A DNA stretch of 64,000 nucleotides from positions 1-64,000 of the forward strand of contig NW_025851300.1 of the NCBI RefSeq assembly GCF_002878395.1, in the 5' to 3' direction. How positions within the stretch are numbered: position 1 is the first letter of the stretch; every line of letters begins with the position of its first letter. Under the pieces are notes generated by a model. That model made no database searches. It was not told the origin of the DNA and saw only the letters and a program-made list of their open reading frames with translations. Of the stretch, positions 45,721 through 56,419 are shown in pieces. The stretch comes from Capsicum annuum. Taxonomy: Eukaryota > Streptophyta > Magnoliopsida > Solanales > Solanaceae. A program made the translations under genes and the position numbers.

Positions 45721-47572
45721 ACTACAACCCCAATCTTGAAGGCCAAGAATTTTAAAGATCGATGTCCATTTAGTGGCTTTTTAAGATCCTTACTATTGCC
45801 CAATGAGCCCACATGAAAGTTCTATACAAAATTAGGCAAGCGGTTTAAGTCTTCGAAGTAGCGTGGTAGAACATTCCTTATCATGCCCTCACATTTTCCC
45901 AACGGACCTAAAAGATGTAAAGATTGAAAGATGGGCCGACAATTTAAATCATCAAAGTGGAGGGATAAAGGATGACTAAATGTTGTCATGCTGCGACACT
46001 AAATTAGGCGCTTCTTGGAAGGCAACCTAAGGTATTTTGTTGTTTGTATTCGTATATGTGATTGGCATCAGATCTTCGCACCCATGGTGCCACAGGTATG
46101 TTTCTAACTCTCTCAATTTTGTTTAACGTATTAGGGACATTGCATGATTTTAAGTTGAGAGTGGAGCTACTTGTGGGTGTTGATGTCCTCTTGGGGTTTT
46201 TGTTGCCGTGCCTTTTTTCACTGGAGTCTTGTTCCTAGTAGATCCGACATGTTTAGGCGTATTTTGTTTGTTTTGTGATGTGTTTTGGTTAACTGGTGAA
46301 AAATAAGTATCTAGGACAGTTGACATATTTTTGTTGATTTTTCTTGGAATGATAAATACCTCTCAAATTGTCTATCTGGTAACTATGTGATGAGCATCTA
46401 TATGTGACTATTGTGAATCTTTTTATGGCATTAGTATTAGGGACATGATAATCACTACTAACAATTACATGAACCGAATGGGTAGTATCTTGTGATATAC
46501 CTTTGTTCCATGTGTGTGTAAGATGCTACCTAGTTCCCGTTGTGTGTTAAATCCAGAACTTGCCCAGTTAATCTTGCCTTATTTGTAGGATAACGGTTAG
46601 GAAAGGATCATAGGTCGTCGTTGATATTAGTCTACTTTTATCCTAAATGATCTTCCATGTGTGAATAATATCCCTTGAGCCTGAATGCCTATTCTTTTTA
46701 TTATACCTATCACTTTCCATTTATATCACAATGAACCTGTCTTGGCCCTGATCCTCCTTGGATATTGTGCACTTTGACTTAGGCAAATAGCCTAAGTTGA
46801 AGGTGGCTATCATAGGGTGCGTGATGTAAAGTGAGTATGAAGAATAGTAATAATATATATATATATATGCAAGGCAGGGTGTGGTTGAAAAAAAATGAGG
46901 ATAGAAAAGTTATCCAAAAGAGAAAAGGATTGATTAAATGACCACACCCAACCTGAATTTTCTTAATCAAGAATGGGAGAAATAAGGTAAAGGTTGATAA
47001 GTGAGACCCCCCCAAAAAAATAGTGTAGTGCCAAGGAGGCTTAGTTATTTTAAATAGCCTTACGTACCATACTAGCCCTAAGCCTACATTACAAACTGAA
47101 GAAAAGTCCTATAGTGATCCTAACTTAACTGTTTGAAAGGTAATAAAAAAAAGGACAAGCTTATGGTATTTGGCATGCATTGACTGAAACTTCTTACTGA
47201 GAGTGAGTGTCTCTTTACCGTCCCTGTATTTACATGCTTGATTCATATATGAGTGAGGAGGGACTTCTTTGTTGTAAGGGCACATCGGTTGCATTGCTAG
47301 TTGCCTACTTATTTGGGTAGTGTAATTTGTATATAGGCATGGTTATTGTTGCTAAGTTGATGTCATATCTTGATTCCTTTCTATCACATTGTTGATCTTC
47401 ATGGATATACACAGATAGGTTTAAAGTGATTGAAAATGGAGAGGGTAATATGTTTTGAACTAAAATTGATGATCAACTGTCATAGGTATCTTATGTGTCT
47501 CTTGGTGAAGCATTGTAATGTTTTGTTTTAGTTGCTTGAGGACAAGCAATTGTTTTAAGTTGAGGGTGTTAA
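45721..47572 (+). other. E4b internal non-coding region and polypurine tract
   Basis: No pol motif found. A GCGCTTCTTGGAAGGCAACC segment (46009-46028) is a motif I associate with plant LTR elements of this type, after the gag-like ORF. The 3' end reads GCTTGAGGACAAGCAATTG, then TTTTAAGTTGAGGGTGTTAA (47532-47572), the expected end and purine tract before the LTR. A short (AT)n run is at 46852-46868. Confidence 0.6.
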
Positions 47573-49080
47573 TGTGTGAGCAGATGCTAACACATTTGAG
47601 GCTTTTAACTAAGAATAATTGCAAAGTCTTAAGCAACTTTTGTTGTTTTTGATTGTTTTATGTTTGATTTTGCAGTAGAAGTTGATATGATAGAGAACCA
47701 ACAAGAATAGAAGCAAAGAAATTAAAATTTGAAGAAATCTGAAGAAAAGTGTTGCCGACGACATTTGTGATAAGTCGTCAGCCCTATGATAAGCTATCAG
47801 CTTCATTGTCAGCAGTAGACAGAGAATTGGCCTAAGTTGAAAGCTGTGACGACATTTTGTGATAGGTCATCAAGGGTCTGATAAGCTGTCAAGAATGTCG
47901 TCAGCCTAAGGCAGTACAGGAGAACTGAAGCAGAGCCTTGATGATATTTTGTGATAGGTCACCAAGGAGCTGATAAGTCATCAAGATTGTCATCATCCTT
48001 AAGCAAGAAGATCCAAAACTGAAGAAGGTTTTGATGACATTTGTGATAAGTCCTCAGCCTCCTGATAGGCTATCATAAATATCATCACCTAATCCAAGAG
48101 ATTTCTAAAATTTTATTATTTTATTTTCTTATTTAGGGTGAACTATTTAAATCCATGTTTAGGGTTTTCTTGGGAGGTTCGCACATTGAGTTTTGACGAT
48201 ACTTTTGATATTTTCTCTCTAATTTCTTGGCTTGAAAAAGAAAATACTTTGAAGAGATTATTATCATTATTCAGGGATTTTCTGTTCTGATCTAATTTGA
48301 GATTCACTAGTTATTATTCATCTTATGGTAAGTTTATCTTTCAAAGCATGAATTCATCTAGTTGCTTCGATTTTTATGTCATGAGCGGCTAAATTCCTTT
48401 AACCTAAATTATGGGATCTAGGGTTAGGTCTTGATAAGGTGCTGAGTGATCAGGATTCGAAAGGTGGCAGGACTTCTTGATAATTCTGAGGTTTTAATGA
48501 ACGTCTGTTGGTTGAAAACAATAGATAAAACGTACTTTGATTTTCTTGAGAAAGAAATCAAATATAGTAGGAAGTGAATTATCAACAGGGACTTAGAAAT
48601 ACTCTGTTTAATAATCAGCGTTGTAACAAGGTTGGTTAACCTGAGGTAAAATCTGGGCAGTGAATAAAAATTAACAAAGTCCGAGAGGATTAGGTAATTA
48701 AATGCTTAAGTAGGTCGAGAGACATTTAAGCATAACTTCGATAAAGATAACTTGTTGTCCTACCTACCATGAGAATCTTGAACCACTAGTAGCATCCGTT
48801 AAGTACCAAAATCCCTAGTGAACATAATTCTAGTTTTTCATAAACTCTTGATTACGAACACTGAAACTAACGTAACCAAAAATTATTTATTTGATCATTA
48901 AAACCCCCATTTTATCTTTTCGTATCATTTGTTTGAATTTAACTTGTAGCTATAGTTTCAAATTAGTTTAACTGCTACTCACGTTATTCCCTGTGGATTC
49001 GACCCCGACTCCAAAAGTTCGGTAAATATATTGACGATGATTGCGTTGCACTAGATTGACGTGTAAGTTGAGTGTTATTA
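47573..49080 (+). repeat. 3' LTR of E4b (1508 bp)
   Basis: Starts TGTGTGAGCAGATGC and ends GAGTGTTATTA. Its U3 (47757-48090) carries four spaced hairpin-like units of the form GACGACATTTGTGATAAGTC...CTGATAAGC.ATCA. TATA-like CTATTTAAATCC is near 48144, and the CT-containing start area lies near 48205-48225. Confidence 0.87.
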
Positions 49081-49251
49081 TATTGTCACTACTTTGTTGA
49101 CGTAGTTTGGATTATAAGTTTCCCTTGAATTTCACTATATCTTCAGCACTTTGATTTATGTTTGGATTATGCTTATGATAGTATGCTTAGGGGTCTCTTG
49201 GACCTTCGTGGTTCAGGATGCCCATCGCAGCCAAGGCCTCAGGTCATGACA
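49081..49251 (+). repeat. 3' LTR of E3, last 171 bp
   Basis: TATTGTCACTACTTTGTTGA matches 23499 onward in the 5' LTR and continues to GGTCATGACA (49251). It is followed by TSD copy TATAG. It was separated from the rest of the LTR by E4b. Confidence 0.88.
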
Positions 49252-49256
49252 TATAG

Positions 49257-49500
49257 AGTCTGCTGTAATATTTTCTCAGATCATCATAGACTTCAGTACT
49301 TCTTCTTCCAACAATATCATAATATGAGGCATCACTATTGTCTTGAGATGCTTAAGGATTATGACTTGAATATTTTCTATAACCTGGTCAAGGCTAATGT
49401 AGTTACAGATGCCTTGAGTCGTAAGTCAACTAGCATGGGTAGCTTGGCACATCTTTTGACCCAGGAGAGACCTTTGGGTAGAGGATCATTCCTTGGCTAA
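49257..49500 (+). pseudogene. RNase H of E2, second half
   Basis: Reads VCCNIFSDHHRLQYFFFQQY, then LEMLKDYDLNIFYNLVKANV and VTDALSRKSTSMGSLAHL. The conserved SDHxSLQY and DYD motifs and the ADALSR-type end are visible. The frame that opens upstream at 49162 starts inside E3's LTR and is a chance fusion. Confidence 0.85.
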
Positions 49501-50790
49501 CCAGATGGTTAGGCTTGATATTCTTACACCTGGGTGTGTTTTGGCATTATTCAACGCTAGGTTTTCTTTGATGGAGCAGATTTGGGATTATCAGTTTGAT
49601 GATATTAGATTGAGATTTATTTCGGATAAGGTGTTGAATGGTGAGGCTAAGGAATCCTCACTTTATTCTTATTATGTTATGAGGATTGGAGTCTAAGATT
49701 GTGTACCAAAAGAGGGTGATTGGATTAGATTAATTTTGGAGGAGGCTCATTATTCCAGATACTCTATCCATTCGGGAGTGACTAAAATATACCATGGTCC
49801 AAACAACATTACAGGTGGGGTGGTATGAGGATGTATGTATCAAATTTGTTGCCTATGTTTCCAGCAGGTGAAGGCCATGAGTTCGGGTGACTTTCTTTAG
49901 AGATTACCCATTCCCTATGGGAAGTGGGAGTAAATCACTGTGGACTTCATGATTGGATTACCTCATACTTCTCATGGTTCTAATAGTGTTTGGGTCATCA
50001 TGGATCAATTGACCAAGTTTGCCCATTTTATTTTGATTTAGGTCTCTTTTAATACCAAGAGGTTAGCCCGTATCTATATTCATGAGATTGTACACCTTCT
50101 TGGTTGTCCAGTATCTATTATCTCAAATCAAGGTTTGCTGTTTACATCTCACTTTTGAAGGATTTTTCAGGATGAGTTGGGTACTTGGGGTGATCTTAGT
50201 ACATCATTTCACCCCTAGAATGATAGACAATCAGAGCAAACTATTCAAGTTTTGGAGGATATGCTTTGTGCATGTGTTATAGACTTTGGTGGTCAATGAA
50301 AGCAGTATCTATCTTTGGTGGAGTTTGGGTATAATAATAGCTACCATTATAGTCTTGATATGGCTCCTTTTGAGGCTATATTTGGTTGGGGTTTCCGCTC
50401 TCCGTTGGGTTAATTTGAGGTTTTTGAAATTTTACCTCGAGGCACAAACTTGCTTCATGAGACTTTAGATAGAGTTTGGGTTATTCAGGATAGGCTTTGA
50501 GTGGTTCAGAGTTGGAAGAAGTGTTATGTAAGCCGTAGATTTTGTGTTGAGATTTGGTGTTGGTGATTGTATTTTCCTTCGAGTTTTTCCCATGAAGGGT
50601 ATGATGAGGTTTTGGAAGAGTGGAAAGCTTAGCTCCAGATATACTGGCCGATTTGAGATTCTATGAACTGTTGGTGATGTGGCTTATAAGTTAACTTTAC
50701 CCCCAGATTTATCAGTTGTTCATCCAATTTTTTATGTTTCTATGCTTTGGTGTTGCATTTCAAATGAGTGTCATGCCACTCATTTGGACT
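49500..50790 (+). pseudogene. Integrase remnant of E2
   Basis: The spacer part is at 49493-49696 (MVRLDILTPGCVLALFNARF). The zinc region follows near 49740-49870 (HYSRYSIHSGVTKIYHG, then CCLCFQQVKAM). Core: ITVDFMIGLPHTSHGSNSVW (first Asp kept), IISNQGLLFTSHF with the second Asp changed to Asn (codon 50126-50128), then SFHPQNDRQSEQTIQVLEDM and EFGYNNSYHYSLDMAPFEAI near 50320-50380. The SH3-like end near 50560-50720 is broken. Numerous stops, several TGG-to-TGA/TAG or CAG-to-TAG. Confidence 0.83.
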
Positions 50791-50799
50791 CGATTCAGA

Positions 50800-51010
50800 T
50801 AAATGAGAGGTTGTCTTTTTGTTGAGTAGCCTGTCTCCATATTGGCTAGGGATGTTAGGTGGTTGCACTATAGAGTTATTCCAATGGTTAAGGTCTTGTG
50901 GATACATCGACCTATATATTAGGCTACTTAGGAGATTTAGTCTTATGTGTAGTTCCTATCCCCATCTCTTTGTTGATTCAGGTATTTCTCTTTCTTTTAG
51001 TTCAAGGACA
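50800..51010 (+). pseudogene. Chromodomain-like tail of E2 integrase
   Basis: One frame reads PVSILARDVRWLHYRVIPMV and KVLWIHRPI, then after stops ATWEI, and in another frame SYPHLFVDSGISLSFSSRTN. The V-x-WxxxP...ATWE pattern is the C-terminal chromodomain of plant chromoviruses, which is thought to guide integration to heterochromatin by binding modified histone H3. It is broken by several stops here. Confidence 0.7.
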
Positions 51011-51034
51011 AACTAGATTCTTAGTGGTGGAAGA

Positions 51035-53607
51035 TGTAACGACTCAAATTTTGATAATTTATGTAAAATATGTATTTTTATATGATTTAACCATTTTACC
51101 CCTTTCCGTGGTTGCTTTATTAGATTTTTGGGGTATGGGGATGATTGGCATGGTTCCTGATGCATTTTGGTATTATTTATGTAATATTTTGTGATATTTG
51201 GTGACTTTGAGAGTCTTATAGTTTACTTCAGTCAATATTTATTGATTTGTACATCGTATGGCAAAACGGAGTGCGTCGACAGATCCAGAACGTTGATTTT
51301 AGGTTGGTAACATGGATGGTGTGGTTTTATGGATTGTAAATCTCATTTTGACTCTTGATTCGAAAAATTGAGAAATTGAGTTTCGGGGGTCAACTTTGTG
51401 AAAATACTTTTTTTTTTTGAAAATCTGATATCACCATTGAGTTTGGAGCATAGATAGAATTTGATAAGGTAGCACATTTCGTTAGCATTCATGGAATTTC
51501 GGATGAATCTTGAAGGATCTGCAAAGACTTGGACCCTATATATTATATCCATGTTTTGTCAATTTTTCTCATTTTTGAGACTTGGAGATTAGAGTTTCAC
51601 ACTTTTGAATAATTTATTTCATTTCTAATCTTGGGTAAGCTTCTAAACACCTATTTCAACTACTTTACTCCAGTTTTATCATCTAATTCTTGTTTTAACG
51701 CAAATTAAAGTGGAATTTTGGAATTTTGGCTTGAAAGACCTAAAACTTGTATTTCTTCAATTCAAACTTTATTTTCAATCTATTTTTACTTGGGTAAGTT
51801 TCTAATCTTATAATTATCACTTCTATCAATTTCATATTCAAAATAACTTCAATTCTTGATTTTTAAAATAAAATTTCAAAAATTTTTGCCAACAAATCTT
51901 AAACATAATTTTTTTTTCAATTTAGACCTCATTTTAACTCATTTTTTCTTGGATTTTTGGATGTGGACTCCTAAAAATACAAAAAAAAATATTTCAAAAA
52001 TAAAATTTTGAGTTTGCCCTTCTTTTCTAAAAATCAGTTTCGAGGGTCTTTTTTAGCTTGACTTGAAAATAGTCAGTATGGGTATTATTGCCTTTCTTTT
52101 GAGAATAAATTCTATATATGTATGATTTAGTTGATTCTGAGTTCATTAATGAGAAGTAAGGCCTTGTATTAAAGGCTTTCAAAATAGTTTTCGACATTTG
52201 AGGTAGGTTATGGCTTAACTTTCTTTAGTCTAGGTTGGGTAGTTAATAAAGATACAAAATCATGTTAAGCATGTGGGAACTAATTATGAAAAGAGTTATA
52301 TCGTTCTGTTGTGCCTGTATAGGGGCCTATATGTTGTTATTTGGTGGTTTTTAGAACACTATTTGATATGTGTGACCGTGTGGGGTCCTATATGATATTG
52401 TTGGCCTTGTGTACATGAAATTACTTGTATCATGTTTGATAAAAAGCCTAATATGGTATCAATGGTGCATTTTTAGTATATTTCATTTTATTGGCATATG
52501 GACTATGTCGAATTCATGGATGGTTGGATTAATGAGTGGATTTTGGCACTTAATTGATATATTAGTTGGATATGAAAAATCTCATTCGGATTGGTTGTGT
52601 GCATTACATTTGCATATCATATACATTCATGAAACAATGGTACCACCATGAAAAGACTGAAAATATTAGAAACACCAACTTTTTCTGACCAAAAATGTGA
52701 CATTTTAAAAATCCTCTATCGAAGGTTATGCCGGAGGTGGGATATGGATATTGGTATTGGATCGGTTATATACGGATTGGCGAACACCCCATGGGCCCTA
52801 TGTCGAAAAGATTTAGCTCCGTAGATGTATACGAAGGTTGCGGGAGAACCTCGTGCATCACATCATCATCATCATCTTCATTGTATCTACATTATTGTGC
52901 TTATGTTGTGATTGTATTTCTATCTTTACTTGTTATCTATCCGTTTGTTTTATCTACCTTTACTTGTGTTTGATGTTCATATGCATATTTGTTCTTCTTT
53001 TCTCTACTTGTATTTGTTATATGTGTGGATATTAGAATTGTTAGTGGAGACGAGGTGGTCTACCATTTGGGATATTTTCTGGTAGGAGGTGACATGCCCT
53101 TAGTATGTATTTTGTATGTTTTATTTTTTCTTTACTCAGTCAGCTTATGATACCTATGGAGCACAAGTGGACTGTACTCACCCCTACTGCATCCTTTTGG
53201 TGCAGATCCTGGTTCGAGTGCACTTCACGGTGGTTGATTTTGGGCAACATTTGGAGCTTTTGAGGTAGTGATTGGATTCTTGCTTCCAGAGTCTACTACT
53301 ATCTTTCATAATTTAGACTATGTCTTTACTTGTATTCAGGGACAGAGTTTTTCCTATTTTGAACATCTTTGTATTTGACTTCGAGTTGTACTAATTATGT
53401 TTTTACACCGTGACACCAGATTTTTAGATTATGATCATGTTGGTTATATCTTTCCACTTTATTATATGATGTGGTTCGACTTTGTTCTAGAAGCCTTACT
53501 TTGGGTTAGTGCTATTATTTTCTTTTTGTATTAGTACGTGTGATATACTTACTTAAAGATTTACCATGACAAGTGTCATCATGACTCGTAGCTTTTGAGT
53601 TGTGATA
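51035..53607 (+). repeat. 3' LTR of E2 (2573 bp)
   Basis: Starts TGTAACGACTCAAATT after the polypurine tract and ends GAGTTGTGATA (CA end changed to TA). The 5' LTR (15505-17937) lacks its first roughly 230 bp. A diverged solo relative is at 59184-61783. Confidence 0.87.
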
Positions 53608-54094
53608 ATATTAGAAAAGACACTTTCAACATGTCAGTTTGTTATCATTAAGTGAGATGTCTAAAGCTATTATGGTCCTTAAAACTTTAGCAAGATTAGC
53701 CTGGGAGAGAAGCTTACCATTTTTGGCTTTGTTGTTTCGACCTTACCAACAGCTTCAAAAATTACCCATTCTTTCCTTTTAAATTACATGTCATGCACTA
53801 TTATTGAAATGCCATTGAATATAATGGGACCATTAAACTTTCAAGTTGACAGTTAGATCAGTGCTATAATGATGTCATACTCTATTCTTCCATATATTTG
53901 CCAAGTGTAATTACTTATTATTATTTTTTTTATATTAATCTATTTAAATTAATATAGTTAAGTGAATTATTAAGATGATAATTCAAATTAATAAATTAAA
54001 ATTAAATATTAAAAGTAAATAAATGTTGTGTCTTTTAATTAGTGCTACATATTTTTCTTCACTTGGCTCTTATATTAAAGATAAAAATATTTAC
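53608..54094. other. Spacer right of E2, no gene assigned
   Basis: No retroelement motif. On the minus strand near 53790-53690 a short open stretch reads KEWVIFEAVGKVETTKPKM, followed by GTAAGC that could be a splice donor. I do not recognise it, and it is too short to call an exon. Confidence 0.35.
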
Positions 54095-54492
54095 TTAGAG
54101 TTTGGTCATAAATATTATTCATAATATTTTTAAATTCATTTTCACTTTATTTTGGAATATTGTTTGTCCATAAATATTTTAGAATGCGTTTTTACGATAG
54201 ATAGATTTTTAAAAAACATTTCAACAAATGTTTTTGTTATTTTTGGATTCACTTTTTGTACTTTATTTATTTTCTTTAAAAAAAATTAAAATTTTATATT
54301 TTCATAAAATTAACTCAATTTTCATATCTCTATTTTTTTGAAAAAACTTATTTTCACTTTTTAAATTTTGTAACTTTAAAAATACCACATTTCAAAAATA
54401 CTATGACAAAACACAACTCCATCTCTATTTTCAACTTCAAAAGAACCAAATAAAGTGACTATATTTTTTACTGTCATGTCCAAACGAGTTCA
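54095..54492. mobile_element. MITE-like element
   Basis: AT-rich, about 390 bp, non-coding, with imperfect terminal inverted repeats: GAGTTTGGTCATAAATA at 54098-54114 and, inverted, CGTTTGGACATGACAG ending near 54487. The inner sequence is roughly self-complementary (TTTTTGAAAAA...CACATTTCAAAAATACTATG). The layout resembles small non-autonomous DNA transposons common in plant gene flanks. Superfamily and TSD are unclear. Confidence 0.5.
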
Positions 54493-54967
54493 CTTTAATA
54501 AATTAAGAAAAAAATATTATTTCTTCTAATACTCTAAATTTCTAATTATTAAGCTGCATGATTGGTTACTATTCAAATATCAAAAAGCTATATTATATTT
54601 GTTGTATTGTTGATATTTATTTTACTATGTTAGCTATGTCTCAGATGTTATCTATCTGTCAATGATCTTCATGGCTCACAGATTAAGTTGTTCTAATTTT
54701 TTAAAAATGTTATTACACTCATATCAGCTATAAAGTCGAAAATATTTTTTCACAATATTTATTATATTCTTAGATAATCGAGATTTAGAAATTTGTTTAA
54801 ACATAATAAACTATGTATATATTTATACATAAAAAAAAAAAGATTATGCATATTTTCTTTGTATTTATTCTAATTGTTATTTTGATAAAGAAATATTAAT
54901 AATATCAATGTTCACAAATCACATTATTGGATCCGTGCTACACAGGCTATATTCAGTAGTGTGTGTG
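54493..54967. other. AT-rich intergenic DNA
   Basis: No coding frame, repeat boundary or motif recognised. Very AT-rich with several poly-A/T runs. Confidence 0.4.
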
Positions 54968-55040
54968 TTTAAATATCTATATATATCTATATATATCTAT
55001 ATATATCTATATCTATATATATATATATATATATATATAT
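54968..55040. repeat. (CTATATAT)n/(AT)n microsatellite
   Basis: Repeats of CTATATAT (54977-55010) pass into a pure AT run (55013-55040). The 69-codon ORF across it is a product of the repeat. Confidence 0.92.
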
Positions 55041-56034
55041 TGCCTTTTTCTTTTCATGGAATATCAGAAAAAAGCGTAAAAAGGTTTGGATTTTATTCTC
55101 TGGATGACCCTCCCTGAGTTAATCAAGGAATGCGGTCAGTTTTTTTCCTAGATCATAATTTCAGACAGACAATAACCTTGCTCCCTGCATGTTCATAATT
55201 TCCCGATATCAATGGACTTCTGTTAGCTGTAATTTATCCCTCAGAAAATGGAGTGTTTCTTAATAGCGAAAAACATACACCATACTAAACAATGTATAAA
55301 TTCACAAATACAAAATATATATTCTAATCCTTGAGATTTCTTAGATATTCTAGAACAGATTGTAGGTATTTTTTTATATTTAATTTTGTCATAAGAATAT
55401 ACATGATGATCGAATACTGTTAATTGTACAATTTTATAATGGAGGTCTAATATATACATATGCGCTCCTCACTAATTAGAGAAACAATACAACTATATTA
55501 TTATCTCAATCTGTTGAATTATAAACATAGTATAAATAAATCCTGTCTTCAGACAGATTTTATGTATATACTCAAACTAGAAGAATCGTATGTATACCCT
55601 CTTAACACATAAAAATATTATTGTACTAGCTCATGAACAAATGCATGCGTGACATCATGAAAATATGAAACTAAAGAAATCTCAATAATACCAACTACTA
55701 ATAAGTTAACGATAAAAGACAAACAAGTTAACACATAAAATGATATAATGGAATATGGATAGCTTACTTGCAGATAACTTCTTATGAACATTATAACAAT
55801 ACACATATGCTTTTTTTATATGCGTATAATTTAATTTAATAAATTTGTCAAAATAGTTATATGTGTAAGACTTCACTCGATATACACATGCAGCATACAC
55901 AAGAAGAAAATTTGTCATCTTAAGAAAAAGTAAGTCAGACTAATATGGCAAGTCAAGACTGTAAAAAAGTAACAAATGAAAGCTGGTTGTAAGGCGCATT
56001 AAACGTGTGATCATTCATCCATATATATTTTTAA
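55041..56034. other. Intergenic DNA downstream of the PLATZ exons
   Basis: No gene or clear transposon seen. It lies 3' of the minus-strand PLATZ exons; ORFs of 60-72 codons here have no recognisable product. Confidence 0.4.
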
Positions 56035-56215
56035 CCACGGTGACCTAAAAAGTACAGTCAGTGTACTAAAGCTCTCAGTATGCACCGAATCTATGGAAGG
56101 GTTGAACCACAAGGATTTATTGTACACATTCTTATCTTTCATTTCTAGAAAAGGCTCTTTCCACGTGTAGAACCCGTGACCTCCAGGTCAAATAACATCT
56201 ATAATTTAACCATAA
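56035..56215 (-). mobile_element. Au-like SINE (minus strand)
   Basis: On the minus strand, GACCTGGAGGTCACGGGTTC (56192 down) gives the pol III B-box of the tRNA-derived head. The body follows with landmarks GAAAGAGCCTTTTCTAGAAA, TGTACAATAAATCCTTGTGG, AACCCTTCCATAGATTCGG and GAGCTTTAGTACACTGACTG, ending in a short T run (TTTTT near 56050). These match the layout I know for the Au SINE family of flowering plants, here clearly diverged. It lies about 200 bp downstream of the PLATZ stop codon. Confidence 0.75.
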
Positions 56216-56419
56216 TGACATGCATGTAAGAGAATTAGGTTTCAAGTCTTCAAAATAAAATTAGTTCAAATTGCATACGTTTTGCTAGTAGCACTAAAAT
56301 TCGCAGTTGAAAATGCTTCAAGCAAGTACTTCAAAACACATGTTTTGCTAGTAGCAGCATAAATTCACAGTTGAAAATGCTTCAAGCAAGTACTTCAAAT
56401 TGATCAAACCAAAGCATGT

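Larger units (their letters stand above)
39932..49080 (+). mobile_element. Athila-like non-autonomous element E4b
   Basis: 5' LTR in two pieces (39932-40212 and 43487-44723, together about 1518 bp), internal region 44724-47572, 3' LTR 47573-49080 (1508 bp). LTRs start TGTGTGAGCAGATGC and end GAGTGTTATTA or GCTTTATCA. It sits in the 3' LTR of E3. The flanking 5-mers TATGA and TATTG are only partly alike, so the TSD is uncertain. The internal region carries one degraded ORF of unknown product and no pol, so it is non-autonomous. Confidence 0.8.
21312..49251 (+). mobile_element. LTR element E3, non-autonomous, heavily nested
   Basis: Bounded by a 5' LTR (21312-23675) and a 3' LTR (37643-39931 plus 49081-49251). 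TSD is TATGG (21307-21311) and TATAG (49252-49256), one G-to-A change. A PBS with tRNA-Met-like sequence follows the 5' LTR, and a purine-rich tract (AAGGGAGAGAT near 37631) precedes the 3' LTR. After removing solo LTR G, element F and the Athila pair, its own internal region is about 3.5 kb (23676-26327, 29446-29633, 36951-37642) with no recognisable gag or pol, so it appears non-autonomous (LARD-like). It interrupts the RNase H of E2. Confidence 0.85.
49252..53607 (+). mobile_element. Ty3/gypsy element E2, right part (RNase H to 3' LTR)
   Basis: Continues E2 after the E3 insertion: second half of RNase H, integrase, chromodomain-like tail, polypurine tract (TTAGTGGTGGAAGA, 51021-51034) and complete 3' LTR. 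Confidence 0.87.

Noticed and set aside
47757..48090. Repeat-spacer look of the Athila U3 block as a CRISPR-like array
   Set aside because: Plant nuclear LTR context, units are degenerate and differ in spacing; no such system is expected.
39927..49085. TSD for E4b (TATGA/TATTG)
   Set aside because: Only partial match; insertion is supported by LTR continuity of E3, but I do not claim a TSD.
53690..53790. Short minus-strand open stretch with a GTAAGC end as an exon
   Set aside because: Not recognised, very short, no partner exon; left as unassigned spacer.
54908..55117. 69-codon ORF with an Ile/Tyr/Leu repeat
   Set aside because: Translation of the AT microsatellite.
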